64,000 bases of DNA from Pomphorhynchus laevis (Eukaryota; Acanthocephala; Palaeacanthocephala; Echinorhynchida; Pomphorhynchidae). Location of the stretch: NCBI GenBank assembly GCA_012934845.2, contig WNNJ02003589.1, positions 124,001-188,000 on the forward strand, in the 5' to 3' direction. The notes below the pieces were generated by a model. The model did no database searches. It was given only the letters and a program-made list of their open reading frames with translations, and had not been told where the DNA came from. The translations under genes and the position numbers were made by a program. Shown here in pieces: positions 1 through 12,094 of this stretch; within the stretch, counting starts at the first letter, position 1; every line of letters begins with the position of its first letter.

Positions 1-1525
1 TTTTTTAATTTGATAAGGCCTCCTCTATTCTATCGTATGAAAGTGATTACCTTTCGCATATTATACAGGAGGCTTATTATTTAAAAAATAATGACGTCAT
101 GTCTTTTCATGCTATAAAATTTACTGAACTTAGTAAATTATATTTGTTTGATTTGTTTCAGTTTTATACTGTTGCTTAGTTTTTGTGTGGCTTGAATGTT
201 GTTTTACTGTGTGGTAAAGATGTTTTTACAGTGATTTTATGTGATAGTTTCTGTTACAGGTTTTCCCTTTGAAGTTATTTTAATGTTGAACGATAAAACT
301 TAAATATAAGAAACTTTTGCGTGCTTTGAAACTAAAGTTCCTGGTGAAAACAGCAGCAATCGAAATATTGAACTGAATGTTTGTATCGAATAAATTGTAT
401 TTGGTTCCATTCTATTAATAAAATATAAGAGAAATTACAATTTATTAAATAAGTTATAACTTATTTGTTTGCAAGCTAACTTTATCCTCGTTGTTTATCC
501 CATTAGATAAAAATAAAAATTTAATTATTTTCAAATTATTTCAATAACAATAGCTTCAATGATAGCTTTATAGACCTTCTAAGTTGAGCATGAACGTGAT
601 TCATATCTAATAATGATTATTGTTATCGATAATTTCAATACTTGTAGTCGATAATTGCAGTAAATCACGTGCGTTATTAGTTCAAACGGTTTCATATGGA
701 AAGATAATAAGTAATACAAAATGTAGACACGTAAAAGTATTTTGCGATACATCAATAGCGTTTCCGTTGTTAAGAAAATTGAACAAAATTAGAAAATATG
801 TTTTGAACATTTATTTCAATTTGTTGTTTCCTACAATTTTTAATTTTCGTTTTTTACAATTTTTTTAATTTTTATTTTTATTTATTTTGTTATTTCAAAT
901 TAATCGTTGAGATTTCTTTTACTACGATTTTTTTCGTAGGAAAAGAATTAGTCGTTTATATCGTTTAAAATATCAGTCATTTACCTCGTTAATTGCAAGC
1001 ATAACGAACTGTTCTTACAGTTAAAAAAGTTTATTAAAAGACAAACAAAAACATTTTTGCGGATTTTCATTATCCGCAAATTGTAAAAACATTTTTACTT
1101 TCAAAAATGTTTCATTTTTTATTTTAATATCTGCGAATATATTAGTCAGATCCGACGAATTAATTATTATTTTAGTATGATACACAATTATATTATCGTA
1201 CATAAGATTTTCAAGCACCACATAATACACAATTAATGTACCACATATCTTATAAAATAATAAATTATTAAATAAATTACGAATTTTATGGAGTGAAATC
1301 GACACTGCATTTCGTTGGTTGTCGTATAATTATTAAAATTAGAAAGATATCAAAAAGATATTCCTTAATGACAATTTAATGTAACAACTACATGCTCAGC
1401 AAACCGACAAAAGAATTGAAGTTTACTGCTAGATTGGCCGTGGACGATTATATTAAATCAATTATAATTAAATGATTATTTGAATGATTTAGATTTTATA
1501 CAGGAAAGATCAAAATAATAAAGAT
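1..1525. other. A+T-rich intergenic DNA, no gene recognised
   Basis: Long open frames at 620-868 (+) and 1021-1305 (-) are low-complexity, rich in Leu/Ile/Phe/Asn and have no recognisable motif, so I read them as chance ORFs in A+T-rich DNA. A weak inverted repeat (CCTCCT near 20, AGGAGG near 68) lies at the left edge. No exon with convincing splice sites was seen. Confidence 0.5.
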
Positions 1526-1529
1526 ATGT

Positions 1530-2470
1530 AAATTGATTGATTGATTCTTTATTAAATAAAAGTGAACATGTTATAAAATACAAACAAGCAACTATCTCTG
1601 CTTAATTTGTGTACAACTTCTTTAAATTTGATAAAAAATAAAAAAAATATATAAGGATCATTTGCAGCTGTGAAAAGGTAGGATAAACACTATTAAAGAA
1701 AAATTGTTTTACTGAGCTGTAGAGATTGCCAATTTACAACCTTCTGGATTTTCGACTCTGCTCTTCTAACGATCTAACAGCTTTGAACAGGAATTAAGAT
1801 GAAAACTTTTTGATTCGAGGTGCTTTCAAGCCAAACTGTTTATGACCATACTATGTTTAGTACAGTTAGTATGCCCGAAACAAAGTTCAAATAATTGGGA
1901 TATGAACTCTATATTACGAGCGAGTTTGGTAAACGCCATGTTTAAAACTTCCGCGAGAGTGACTAAATTTTTTCTACAAATGCGCTCTGCGAACCTATTA
2001 ATTTTTAACATTTTTTGAAGGTCTCGTAAGGCTACATTACAAAAAACGGGATATCCATAAACTAGTAATGATCTTACTAATGCAATATATACAATCTCTA
2101 ACTGAGTGGGAGATAATCCTAATGCCGAAATGCGCCTTAGCAGATAAAGTCGGCTACTGCATTTTCTGATTACCTCATCAATATGAAGAGACCAAGACAG
2201 GTTGGCGGTAGAATTAACGCCTAGTATTCGAAGACTATTAACACGTTTCAGCCCATGATCGACTATCGATGGGCTATGTCGACTCTTTAGGTTGATATGC
2301 ATAATTTTTGATTTTGATCTATTTAAGCTCAATAGATTTAGGTCAGTCCATTTAATCAGATTGTCCAACTCTAGCTTAACGTCTCTATTAGAATTTAAGA
2401 AGTTCGACGAACTTACAATTATGGAGATGTCATCAGCGAATTTCACACATACGCTGGATTGCAGAATAGA
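1530..2470 (-). mobile_element. LINE reverse transcriptase fragment (CR1/Jockey-like)
   Basis: A minus-strand frame of about 206 residues starts at 2446. It opens with the catalytic FADD box (KFADDISIIV) and continues into the thumb region (helix, RILGV, 'SRLYLLRRIS', 'LVRSLLVYGYPVF'), the usual order at the C-terminal end of CR1/Jockey-type ORF2. Fingers and endonuclease are missing, so the copy is 5' truncated, as is common for LINEs. Past the stop, other frames still carry LINE-tail-like residues down to about 1740. The 3' side ends near a short CAATCAATCAAT-type tail at about 1530-1550. I infer a dead, truncated insertion; the clade is not certain. Confidence 0.75.
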
Positions 2471-2832
2471 ATAAAAATCATTTTATATTTAAAACGCCTT
2501 AATGAAAAACTACTACTTTTTTACATAATAGAAAAGATCAAATTATTATTTAAATTATTATTTTCAATAATAAAAGAAATTATTGATTAATAATAAATAA
2601 TTTAAATTAATTAATAAATTTATTGTTAAATTAATTATTTTATTTTTAAACATAATTTATTATTCATTTGATACAATATTCGGTTCCCTCAAATGGGCCT
2701 TTGTGCAATCAATTACAATATTTTCATTATTCTGTGTGATTGGATGTGTTCAAACAAGAGGATCGAGCAATTGCAAATGAAATTTTTTCTTTTTATCAGT
2801 GCCAAAATTTCGGAATAATGCTGTCTTGAGCG

Positions 2833-3672
2833 CTACGCCTTAATCGCAGATAGTGATTTCAGAAATAGTCTGATCTCATCGCACATATCACCTGACGTGG
2901 AGAAGACGAGAGGCACGAATCTGCTTCGTTCAAGACTCGCAATGCGTTCACTGTATTTCGCCTTTTTTCTTGCTTCATTGCTGGCAAACACGGATGCGGG
3001 GACACCACAAGCATACAATTGAGCGTGAATATTAAAGATGGTGACGTCTAGAAACGTCCGCTCAAATCGATTGCTCTGAAGTCCGGAACATACAATGTCC
3101 AAACGTGCACCTCTGTCGCGCGTAGTCGTCCGAGCTTCGAAATCAAATTCAGCTGGGACATCAATGAGCTCAGGTTTTACCCAAACACCGTGACAAATTG
3201 TTGTAAGCTCCTGCGCGAGCAAGTCCCGCACGATATTGTGCCGGATTAAAGGCAACCCTCCTCGTTTGCGGGAAAGGGCGTGGCTGATATTAACAATCTC
3301 CGCAAGCGCAGACGTTCTTACTCAATTCGGTGGGCGTCCAACAGTACCGGGCGTATTGCATCCGTAAATTCATTGCGACTTAGGTGGAAGCGTTCCCTCC
3401 TTACTTTAGGGTGCTTAACCACGAGGAGGCTCCATCCCTGGAAGCATGAGAGATGATTTGGGTTGTGACCAGACCGAGTCTGGCCACGTTTGACTGAAAA
3501 GCGTCGACTCGAAGTCAGTGACGAGTCGTATCGTACCAACAAAAATGTAAATAGCCATTTTCGTGTAGTCCATCAAGTCCAAAAATCCGTTGGCGACCTG
3601 TCTCTCTTCCTCATCTCCTTCTTTAGCTAACAATAAAATAAAACGATCTTTTCGTCTAGCACTTCTTAACAC
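2833..3672 (-). mobile_element. Retroelement C-terminal fragment with RHN...RLDI...FLDV endonuclease-like domain
   Basis: The minus frame 3255-2833 reads 'PLIRHNIVRDL', then 'GARLDIVCSGL', 'RFERTFLDVTIFN' and 'FVPLVFSTSGD'. This order (RHN, R-L-D-I, F-x-D-V, P-L-V-F-S) is the C-terminal region of a widespread animal RT element family. I take it to be a PD-(D/E)XK-type, restriction-like endonuclease (RLE-like) domain. Upstream, in other frames, 3542-3318 carries residues matching the segment just before it in the copy at 14.0-15.7 kb. The family also appears at 14040-15663 and 28633-32170. The copy is 5' truncated and broken. Family membership is clear by pattern; the clade (R2/R4/NeSL-like or other) is inference. 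Confidence 0.65.
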
Positions 3673-3739
3673 CCGTTTAATTCTTCACAAAACTGACTTA
3701 CTTCTTGATCTTTTCCCACAAACAATCATTATATTTATT

Positions 3740-4690
3740 GTGACACACGGAATCCGGGTATACTAATTCTGACGACCTTGCAATCCGTAATCCACGTTAT
3801 TTTCGATTTTCGCTTGTTGACTCCGCTTGCCCCATTAAATCAACAAAATTAACTAATTCTTCTAATATGACGAAATCGTCTCCTTTGCTCGTATATATTC
3901 GTCATTAAAAATCGATTTCTCCGTACCCTGCACTGCATTTAAATTGCTTCTTTGTAAATCTTCATTTCATTTTCCTATTCAACTTGCAATCATCTATCGC
4001 CCATGTTCAATTCCACCGTCTTGCCTATTTTTTCAATGAACTCGTTCATGTACTATCAAACCGTTCACTTTCTTATTTACGTTTAATTGTCTTTGGTGAT
4101 TTCAACATCCGTCTAGATCGCCCTTTACAAAAATCTTATTGATGGCGCTTTTGATATTTATCGCTTTTTCCAACAGTCTCATTGCATACGCTTACTCCAC
4201 AATCTCAAATCCCGGTTTTTGCGATCATTTTATCATCACTGTCGATATCACCATCCCGTTCACTCATGTTTCCACCTTTCCAACTATAAATCAATCATGG
4301 CAACTCCTCGACCTTACTCTCTTGCGTTTCGCTATCCTTGACTATCCACTCTTGTCGCATTTTGCAAAAATGAAATTATATTCACACTATTCACCAATGA
4401 GCTTTACAACATACTCGATTCTATTTTACCTCCCAGTCCCGAATTCCTAAACACTCCTCGTGTGCTCCTGGTTCGACTCTGACTGTAAAATTTCTATGCG
4501 CATTCATCGTGTTCATTGCTTAAATCTTCAATGCTCCCATCACTCTCTTTTAAGTGATAAACTTTGGCGAAGCAAGATCACAGCATCGTCTGATCAAGAG
4601 TATATTTGGATATATATTATTACAGTCACTAAAAAATTATAGCTAGTCAGTTAAATCGGTCATTTTCTTCCGTCTTCAACTTTCGAACTA
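3740..4690 (+). mobile_element. CR1-like LINE, 5' part (endonuclease region), interrupted at about 4690
   Basis: In shifting plus-strand frames I read 'LAIIYRP' near 3990, 'VIFGDFNIRLDRP' near 4095-4125 and 'DGAFDIY' near 4139, the C-terminal signature of the APE-type endonuclease of CR1-like LINEs. The linker toward the RT ('LWRSKITASSDQ') follows near 4570. The frame then stops making sense at about 4690, where a minus-strand LINE begins. The next expected block of the same protein (W-R-T-F-N-S-I-L) resumes at about 9045. This is therefore one LINE split by a 4.35-kb insertion. It has several breaks and is certainly dead. Confidence 0.65.
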
Positions 4691-7146
4691 CCGCCACAGA
4701 TCCAGGGGGATCTGAGCCCGCCAACCGATCCAACACGCCGCTTTCCGACTGAACCACCCGGGGTCTCTCACCCCCCGAAGAGTCCAATCGGCGCGGACTA
4801 TGCTGGGTAAACGAGAGACGAGGAGCTTAAGAAACCTTAGCCTTTGCTCTGGGGGACGTCCTCTTGAGAAGAAGACTAATCCCGAGATAGCCCAAGTGCC
4901 CCAAAGGCGCACCTGGGTTTTCCCTTTCAATGACAAATGCTGAGCCCGTTTCAGGGCCCACCTAGCTTTCTTCAGGATACGTTTGAGTCTATCCAGGTCA
5001 GCTTTCGCCGACCAGTTCACCGTAACGGTGAACCCCAGGTATTTTACTCGACTTGTGAAGGTGGGAAGTGGTTCAGAGGCAAATATGGAGGATAGCGCAG
5101 AGAGTGCTAATCTCTTAAGTTTCTGCTTTGTTGCAGGGGTGCCATGAAAGACAACCGCCTGCGATTTGGCGGAGTTTAAAATAAGGTTAGATATGGGTAA
5201 CTGATCTTTTAATCTTAAAAAGAAACGGCTGATGTCAGAGACTACGTCTTTACACCTGCGTCCAGTGAACAGGGCTGTGGTGTCATCAGCGTACACCACA
5301 AGACGTTGTTCGCGTTTAAATATTTTGAATAGATTAATGGAGGCAGCAAGATATAAGATAGGAGAAAGTGGGGATCCTTGAGGTACACCCGTAATAGGGT
5401 AGAACTGACGCGCATCAGGGTCGTCCTCATAGTAAAATCGCTTAGTGTACAGCAGGATCTCCACCCTGTTAACAATTCTCGCAGGCAACCCGAGGGACCT
5501 GAGAGAAGATATCACAAAGGGAATGGAGATGCGGTCAAATGCAGCAGAAAAATCAAGGAAAACAGCCACAACTAGACGATGGCTATTATCCCGACAAAAC
5601 TGCTCCACCTCACCAACTGCTGAATGGACCGAGCGACCTTTGACGAACCCATGAAAACCTGAAGGGATCAAATTACGCCTACTTAAATGGTCGCGGATTT
5701 TACGCGCAAGCGCTTTTTCGTAAATCGACACGAGGGCATTTTGAATCGAAATGGGTCGCAGATCTTTAGGGCATGAGCAGGATTTTTTCTTAGGAATAAA
5801 AACACGCTTACTAATATTGATGCCTGCTACATCGGATGGGGAGGCTAAAAGCATTGTGACAGCCACCTCTCTTCTCTGATCAGCTGTCAAAAGCTGACAG
5901 ACCTGAGAAGAAAGTGGAGCGACGGATTTGGAGGTGCCCGGGAGTGGACCCCATGAGTTAAGGATATCCGTAACAGATAGATCCCTACTCCTGAAGTTAC
6001 ACCAAGGCGGGATTGGTTGAGGTGATTGAGTGGCTCCATAGTTGTGTAGGGCTAGTGACTCCTCCAAAACTTTATCAAGGCCTACATTCCCTATCCAACC
6101 CAATGCCCTATCCTTCCAGCAAACAAACTTCTCTTTCTTGAAAAACTTCCAAAAGGAAGACTGAGAAGGATTAAGACGAGCAATGCTCGTCCTATCCCTA
6201 CTCAGCTGGAACCTATATCTAGTGCTCCAGTATTCATTCGAGAGAGCCTGTCTGGCGGAAACAGAGAGATTAGGGAGGTTAAGCAGTTTCGCTAGGACCT
6301 TGAGTTTTGTCGGAGTGGGATTGTATATACGACCTTTATAGGTGGTCGATAAAATCGCGGTAGCTTGCGAAAAGAGGTAGGTATTAAATTCGGTCAGACT
6401 CTCATTTCCTATTCTGGGAAAGAGTTGGATAGCCGCTTGAAAGAAGGCCACTCTGATTGGATCAAAGTGAAACCTTCTTCGAAGCAACATATCTTCCTCA
6501 ATTCTCCAACGAATTAGGTCATGAGAGGTGGACAATTGCTGGCGCGACTGCTCCGTGCAGAGGGGTTTTAACAACCACCTCGAGTGAAGCAGTAAAATGT
6601 CGAGGATAGAATTTGTAGATGTGCAATGAAAGGTAGGGGAAGGTGGTTTGTGAATAAGATAACCGTTCCTAGCTTTGCGAAGTGCTGCGTTGATCCAACG
6701 ACCAGTTCTGTCGTTGAAGTCTCCAAGTATCAATTCATAGCCGCTGTCAATAATACCATCCAGGAGGTCACGGTTCTTGTGAATCTCCCCTGGACGAATG
6801 TAGATATTGGCTAGACTGAGGCGTTTACCGTTCTTACTGAGTGAAACTACTAAACAAGACATGGCTGGACATGAATAGTTTAATAGGAGGGAGGATCTTA
6901 ATGAGCACTTAACTAAGGTCAAGAGTCCTTGAGAAGAAGAGGAGTGAGGTGGGGTTATGTACGGAGTATAGTGGGAACAAATTTGCTTGGGATAAATTGA
7001 GTAATGTCCTGGGTGAGACGGATAGACCGCATCTCCTGAAGGACTATAACATCTGCATCTCTACCAGATAAAAGTCTAAGGGCAGAAGCACCTCCCGAAT
7101 TCCACTGAAGGATATTCAGTGAAAAAGGCTCACGAGTACTCTGCAT
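4688..7146 (-). CDS. LINE ORF2: APE-type endonuclease and reverse transcriptase
   Basis: ORF2 copies element RNA into DNA at a nick made by its own endonuclease. The N-terminus (7146-6955) reads 'LNILQWNSGGAS' and 'ADVIVLQEMRSI', the first two endonuclease motifs. After a frame change near 6955 the frame is open from 6922 to 4688 (744 codons) with 'LILGDFNDRTG' (endonuclease), 'FHGFVKGRSVHSA', 'FLDFSAAFDRI' (RT motif A), 'GVPQGSPLSPIL' (motif B) and 'VVYADDTTALF' (catalytic YADD, motif C), then 'VKYLGFTV'. Order and spacing fit Jockey/I/R1-group LINEs. There is no RNase H domain and the frame ends at DLWR. The single frame break makes this copy non-functional as read, or reflects a sequence error. 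Confidence 0.88.
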
Positions 7147-7180
7147 TGTGTTGAGTTAGCTGGGTGGGATTACCTCATCC

Positions 7181-8204
7181 CTAGACAGAGCTAGGGGCGG
7201 AAGGGTTGCCCTTCCCTCCACTAACTCCGTCCAGGGTGGGCACTTGCCCACGGGCAATATCTTCATTTCCCGTGGTAGAGGCTTTCCTTGACTTGTCCTT
7301 GAGTAGTCTGCCTACCTTCAATGGAGGCACGGTGTGGGCCGAAGCCCCTCGTTTCTTTGACTCTGGAATAGTTGCTGGAGATATCATTGGTAGAGGAATA
7401 TAGCAGTGCGAACTGACTGTTGATTAGTTGCTGTATTTGTCCTAAGATAGCTTGATTTTGAGCATCGAAGAGACGTATGATGTCCGTGTCAGACATCCTA
7501 CCGCTGGTTTCAGCATAGCTAGCAGGAGTTTTAACTGTACGTGAAGAACAGAATTTGAGACGATAGGCCTTAAAAGCCTCACATCTCCTGGACCAGGAGG
7601 GATGTGGACCAGAGCAGTTAACACATCGCGGGGTGGATGAACATTGTCCCTTCCGATGTCGATACATTCTTTGGAGGAACAGTAGCAACAGATATTCTCT
7701 GACTTACACATTGAGGCCCATTGCCCCCATCCATGACAAAGATTGCAGTGGGAGAAGGTCATATCATCATTTTCAAGAATTATGAACTTTAAATTAAAAC
7801 CCAGAAACGGGTTGCAGGACGTTTTGGTTAACGTCTTGGCGATGTCGGTGGAAGCCGAGACAAAACCTATTGGAATAGGTAGTCCATTCTTTCCTTTATT
7901 GGGCGAAAATTAGAGACTTTAAAACTACTTGAAGGTCATTAATGTCTTTTTGCTCCAAGTGAGGAGGAAGATTTATTATTTTCAAGGAAGCCATGATAGG
8001 CTTTGAAATCAGGCTACCAAACTTCGAAAGATTGTTATTAAAAAATTCTTTATAGGCATTAGCCAAATCAGAGGTGGTAAAATAAATTTTAACCTCGGTC
8101 TCGTAGTACCTTACCGTGTTGAATAATATTCTATTTTTATACTGTTCTGCGAAGCTTCGCAGGAAAATGTTGTACAAATTTTGTCTTCCAACAGGCTCGG
8201 CCAA
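7181..8204 (-). pseudogene. LINE ORF1 (Gag-like, CCHC zinc knuckles), broken
   Basis: ORF1 of these LINEs packages element RNA. The frame 8204-7896 starts 'MAEPVGRQNLY' and contains a 'VRYYETEVKIYF...A' and 'LPPHLEQKDI' layout like the RNA-recognition part of LINE ORF1. Frames at 7762-7442 and 7688-7263 carry cysteine clusters: 'CNLCHGWGQWASMC', 'CCYCSSKEC' and 'CVNCSGPHPSWSRRC', matching C-x2-C-x4-H-x4-C-type zinc knuckles. The pieces lie in different frames, so ORF1 has at least two frame breaks. It is immediately upstream of ORF2, as expected. Confidence 0.7.
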
Positions 8205-8289
8205 TTTAATAATTATTAGATTTCTAAGCTTGTGTATGGGGGGAGAACCCCATTACCCGCGTGATCATGAGACAACAAATTTCTTACCT

Positions 8290-8763
8290 TGGGTGTTGTT
8301 ACAGTCAAAATTCCATTGGAAATACCTGGATTCTGTTCTATATTTGCTTGAATTTGAAATTTGTTTGAAACACCGATACTCACTTTTTCGCATTTGCAAT
8401 GTTATTATAATGCAATTTTTCTCTTTTCCCCGTGTTTGCTACATTTATACAAAAATACAAGCGTTGATGTGCCCCGTATTTCTACTTAAAAGAAAAAGGA
8501 CATATCGAGAAACAAAACAATCATACTACAATTTTACACACATTTTAAAACAAACAAAATTAAAATCATAACATAAGTGACAAAAAACATACGAATTTAA
8601 TAATAAAAATAATGTAAAAGTAGAGTAATAAATTATAATTTAATCTAAACCAAAACAAAATAATAATACAATTAGAAAAACAAACGAATTGAATTTTTTT
8701 TAAATAATGCAATATTGGAATAATTAATTATAATTTAATTTAAGGTTGTAATCGGATTTATTA
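8290..8763. other. A+T-rich stretch, probably 3' flank of the PLE endonuclease piece
   Basis: An open frame at 8116-8571 (+) overlaps the LINE leader and has no recognisable domain. Position suggests this is 3' untranslated DNA of the minus-strand PLE fragment at 8764-9045. Nothing else is seen. Confidence 0.35.
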
Positions 8764-9045
8764 TTAAGCATTAAACAAGTTCTTTTTAATAAAATACGCT
8801 TCTTGAATAATGCGAGATAACAAGTTACATTCAAATGATAAAATAGATGCATTTTCAAAATCAACGGAATCACTCAAATTCACAAAATGCTGAGCAACTG
8901 CACTAGAAATGGTCCTTTTACGTACATTGTGATTATGTTGTTTAATACGCTTAAATAAACCTTGATCCTTTTGACCAACATATACCTGTTCGCATTCTTT
9001 ACAAGGTATTTTATAAACAATGGCGTCTTTGTTAAAAGATGGCGT
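8764..9045 (-). mobile_element. Penelope-like element GIY-YIG endonuclease domain (fragment)
   Basis: This minus-strand frame (about 93 codons, stop at 8764-8766) is too short for routine ORF calling. It reads 'DAIVYKIPCKECEQVYVGQ', a GIY-YIG core (VY...YVG) with the C-x2-C insert typical of Penelope-like elements. It continues with 'LFKRIKQHN' (the conserved Arg and His) and a later Glu in 'IIQEAYFIKKN'. In PLEs this domain follows the RT and nicks the target DNA. Here it stands alone, 5' truncated, next to the resumed CR1-like LINE. The only nearby PLE RT (10.3 kb) is on the other strand, so this comes from a separate insertion. Confidence 0.75.
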
Positions 9046-10200
9046 CTATATCTCTTCAGTATATTTGGAGAACCTTTAATTCTATTCTTGCTCGCACTTC
9101 TAATGTTCCCTCCAATTATCCCCAAGAGTACTCCTCATATTTTCAGTCAGAAATAACTTCGATCATCATCTCTATCGATGTAAATAATCAATCCTCGTCT
9201 TGCTCATTATGCAAATTTCTTCCTGAGCTATTCCATCTTCTTCCTGTATATTCTAGCGAAATCTTTAAGGTTCACCTCTCTATGCCAAATACATTTTGCC
9301 TGCCGACCCTATCCCTACGTATGTACTTAAATCTATTCATTCCATCATAACACCGTTCCTTACCTCCCTTTTCAATCGATCTATTCATGAATGCATTTTT
9401 TCATAGAATTGGAAATCAACCATCGTACGTCCGATTCTAAAGAAACCGTATCTCGATCATTTACTCCTATTTTCATACCGCCCGTTTTCTCTTCTTTCGA
9501 TCTTATCTAAACTTCTTGAGCGTCATGTGTTACATCAAGTCAATCTATACATTGTTTTTTCAAATTTATACCCCCTTCCAATATGCCTTCCGGTCTTATC
9601 ACTCTACTGATCTCGTTTGTCAAAAGGTTTTTAGTGATCTGCTTCAAACACGCTAAATGAAATTATGTAGTTTCGTTATCTCTCTTGACCTGTCTTCTGC
9701 TTTTGATATTGTTAATCACTCTGTTTTTCTATATTGGCTTCGTTACGACTATGGTTTCTCAGTTCCTACTGTAGCCTGTTTCACATTTTATCTTTCCAAA
9801 CGCTCTTTTCGTGTTCACTCAAACTCCTCTTCAGCTATACCTTCTTACACCTATATCTTCTGTTGATTCGATCATTTTCCCAATCATTGACTATATGATT
9901 TTCCAAGGTTTTCACTTCGACGATTTCCTTTCCATCAAACCTTTTGTTCATTGCAAAGTTCCCGTTTTTTTATTATTTCTTAGTGACCACCGTCGCATTC
10001 GTAGGTTGATCGACTTCAGCTATTGTCTCGTTCTTATACCGCCTATCCTATTTCCCATAATTGATTACTACCTTAGCTTAGTTGCCAACTTTTCAATTCT
10101 GCATTTTACCTCTCCAGCGTATCATAATCTCTACTGCTCGTGTTTTCTGGCGTCTTCACCACTCCCTTATCTTTAATATACTTCAATTTCATTAACATTT
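9045..10200 (+). mobile_element. CR1-like LINE, 3' part (reverse transcriptase), continuation of 3740-4690
   Basis: Broken plus-strand frames read 'YIWRTFNSIL', 'WKSTIVRPILKKP', 'YRPFSLLSILSKLLERHVLHQ' in separate short runs, 'LDLSSAFDIVNH' (RT motif A), then 'YLSKRSF'. This is the ordered RT of CR1-like LINEs, with several frame changes. It picks up the protein where the left part stops at about 4690. The YADD box is not clearly seen; the copy fades out near 10200. It is an old, dead element. Confidence 0.7.
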
Positions 10201-10321
10201 TCATTTAACATACAATTTTTTCTAATTTGTTTGCTCTATTTATTCGACGTCTATATGTAAATGCGCATAGGGGTGCACATGCCACCATAAATTCAGGTTT
10301 TTTATATTTAGTTTAGTAAAA

Positions 10322-11787
10322 AATCTTAAATACATCAAAGATAAAAATTTGGAAAGATTATATATTTGATAAAATTAAAAATAAAATGAAAATAACAAAC
10401 AATTATAAAAGGAAAGATAAAATTAATAAAGATATGTATAAAGAACTTACTAAATTAAAGGATAACTATATAATAACAACTATTGATAAAGCTAGTAATA
10501 ACTTTGTCTTTATATGCAAAAAGCTTTATTATGATATACTAATGAAAGAGGTTAATTCTAATGATTTAAATGTAAATCCAACATATGAACGTAGTGAGTT
10601 GAGTTTAGAAACAATTATTACAAGTCACTGTTCTATAATGGATAAAAAGGGTATAAAGGTTGAATTAGATAATAAAACTATACCTATATTATATTGGAAT
10701 CCAAAATTACATAAAAATCCAATAAAACCTAGGTTCATATGTAGTGCGTTTAAATGTACATTAAAACCACTTTCTGTCTATATGAATAAAATACTTAAAG
10801 TAATTAAAGCACATTTTAAAAAATATTGCAAGGTAATCGAAATTAATACTGGTATAAAACACTATTTCAGTATTAATTCTACAAAAGAATTTTTAGAACA
10901 GACAAAAGGAATAAATTTTCAAAATATAAATACATACGATTTTAGTACGCTTTATACAAATCTAGATTTAGTAGATATTAAAGAAGCGTTAGTAAAATTA
11001 ATTAACCTTATATTCGGAAAAAGATATACATATATATGTTATAATAATTATAACGCCTATCTAACAAAAATTAAACCATCAAATAAATATAAATATATGG
11101 ATAAAATTGAATTAATAGAATCCTTAAATATTTTGATAAATCAAAATTATTTAAAAGTAGGGACATCTATATTTAGACAAGTAAAAGGTGTTCCAATGGG
11201 TGGTAATAGTAGCCCAATTATAGCTGACTTGTTTTTAAGCTTTATAGAATATGAATTTGTTCATAACTGTGTAAAAACTAAATCTAAACAATATAAATAT
11301 ATGAAATATATGTTTCGATACATTGATGATATATGTGTATTTAATTCTAATAATTTTTATTCAATTAGTAAGCACATTTATTCAGAAAGCCTTATTCTTA
11401 ATAAAACCAATATTAATGATAAAGAAGCTATATCTAGATATGAACATTAAATTAACATTAACTAAAACTACTATTAATTTATATCGTAAAGATGGCATAT
11501 TTAAATTTACAAGAAACATATTTTTGCATGAGCATTCATGCATACCATATAATATAAAATATAATACATTAAATAATGAAATTTTAAGAATTGCAACAAT
11601 ATGTAATGATATTGGCTTTCTTCAAAATCATTTAAATAATTTAATAGATACATATTTTAAACTAGGTTACTATAAAAATAACATCAAGCAGAAAATAGTA
11701 AAATATATTAATTTAATGGTAAATGTATATGTAATTAATATAATTTTTTATAATTATATAATTTATATAATTAATATATTAATTTAA
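10322..11787 (+). mobile_element. Penelope-like element copy 1 (reverse transcriptase)
   Basis: PLEs use this RT to copy their RNA at a target nick or chromosome end. The frame is open from the stop near 10319 (first Met 10386) to 11447. It reads 'TIDKASNNFVFICKK', 'LYWNPKLHKNPIKPRFI' (PLE-type motif 2), 'YDFSTLYTNLDL' (motif A), 'GVPMGGNSSPIIADLFL' (motif B) and 'FRYIDDICVFN' (catalytic YIDD). The C-terminal part continues in another frame to 11787. No GIY-YIG domain is attached, so the group could be endonuclease-less or the domain is lost. The sequence is over 90% identical by eye to copy 4 at 41735-42663. The codons are extremely A+T-rich, like the host DNA. Confidence 0.88.
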
Positions 11788-12094
11788 TTTAATGGATACA
11801 TATTATAATGGTTACTATAAAAATAAAATTTAAATTAAATTATTATAAACTAAATTATTATACAAATTCTATCAAACATCAAATGGTAAAATATACAAAT
11901 CAAAAGAAAAACAAATAGAACACAAAATTTATACTTTATAAATGTGAGAATTATAATTTGTACTAAATTGTACTATAATTTGTATTATAATATTGAATTA
12001 TAATTTGTACTATAATTTGTACGTTAAACTTTATCTATAAATTTGTCAAAATTTCAAATATTTAAATTATCTAATTATAAAAAAATCAATTTAA

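Larger units (their letters stand above)
4688..8275 (-). mobile_element. Jockey/I/R1-type LINE with ORF1 (zinc knuckles) and ORF2 (EN-RT), nested in the CR1-like LINE
   Basis: Read on the minus strand, ORF1-type frames (8204-7263) are followed by an endonuclease plus reverse transcriptase ORF2 (7146-4688). A G+C-richer 5' leader runs to about 8275. The element is much richer in G+C than its surroundings, which fits a recent arrival. It sits inside the CR1-like LINE at 3.74-10.2 kb in opposite orientation. There is no RNase H after the RT: ORF2 stops soon after the thumb. No target-site duplication was found by eye. ORF2 is nearly whole, with one frame change in the N-terminal part of the endonuclease; ORF1 is more damaged. 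Confidence 0.85.

Noticed and set aside
620-1305. ORFs at the left edge as genes
   Set aside because: Composition follows the A+T-rich background, with no domain and no splice context.
4460-4490. tRNA B-box-like GGTTCGACTCT
   Set aside because: It falls inside LINE coding sequence and there is no matching A box or cloverleaf.
5242-6814. Extra frames within the Jockey/I/R1-type LINE
   Set aside because: They are overlapping frames of the ORF2 coding strand or its complement.
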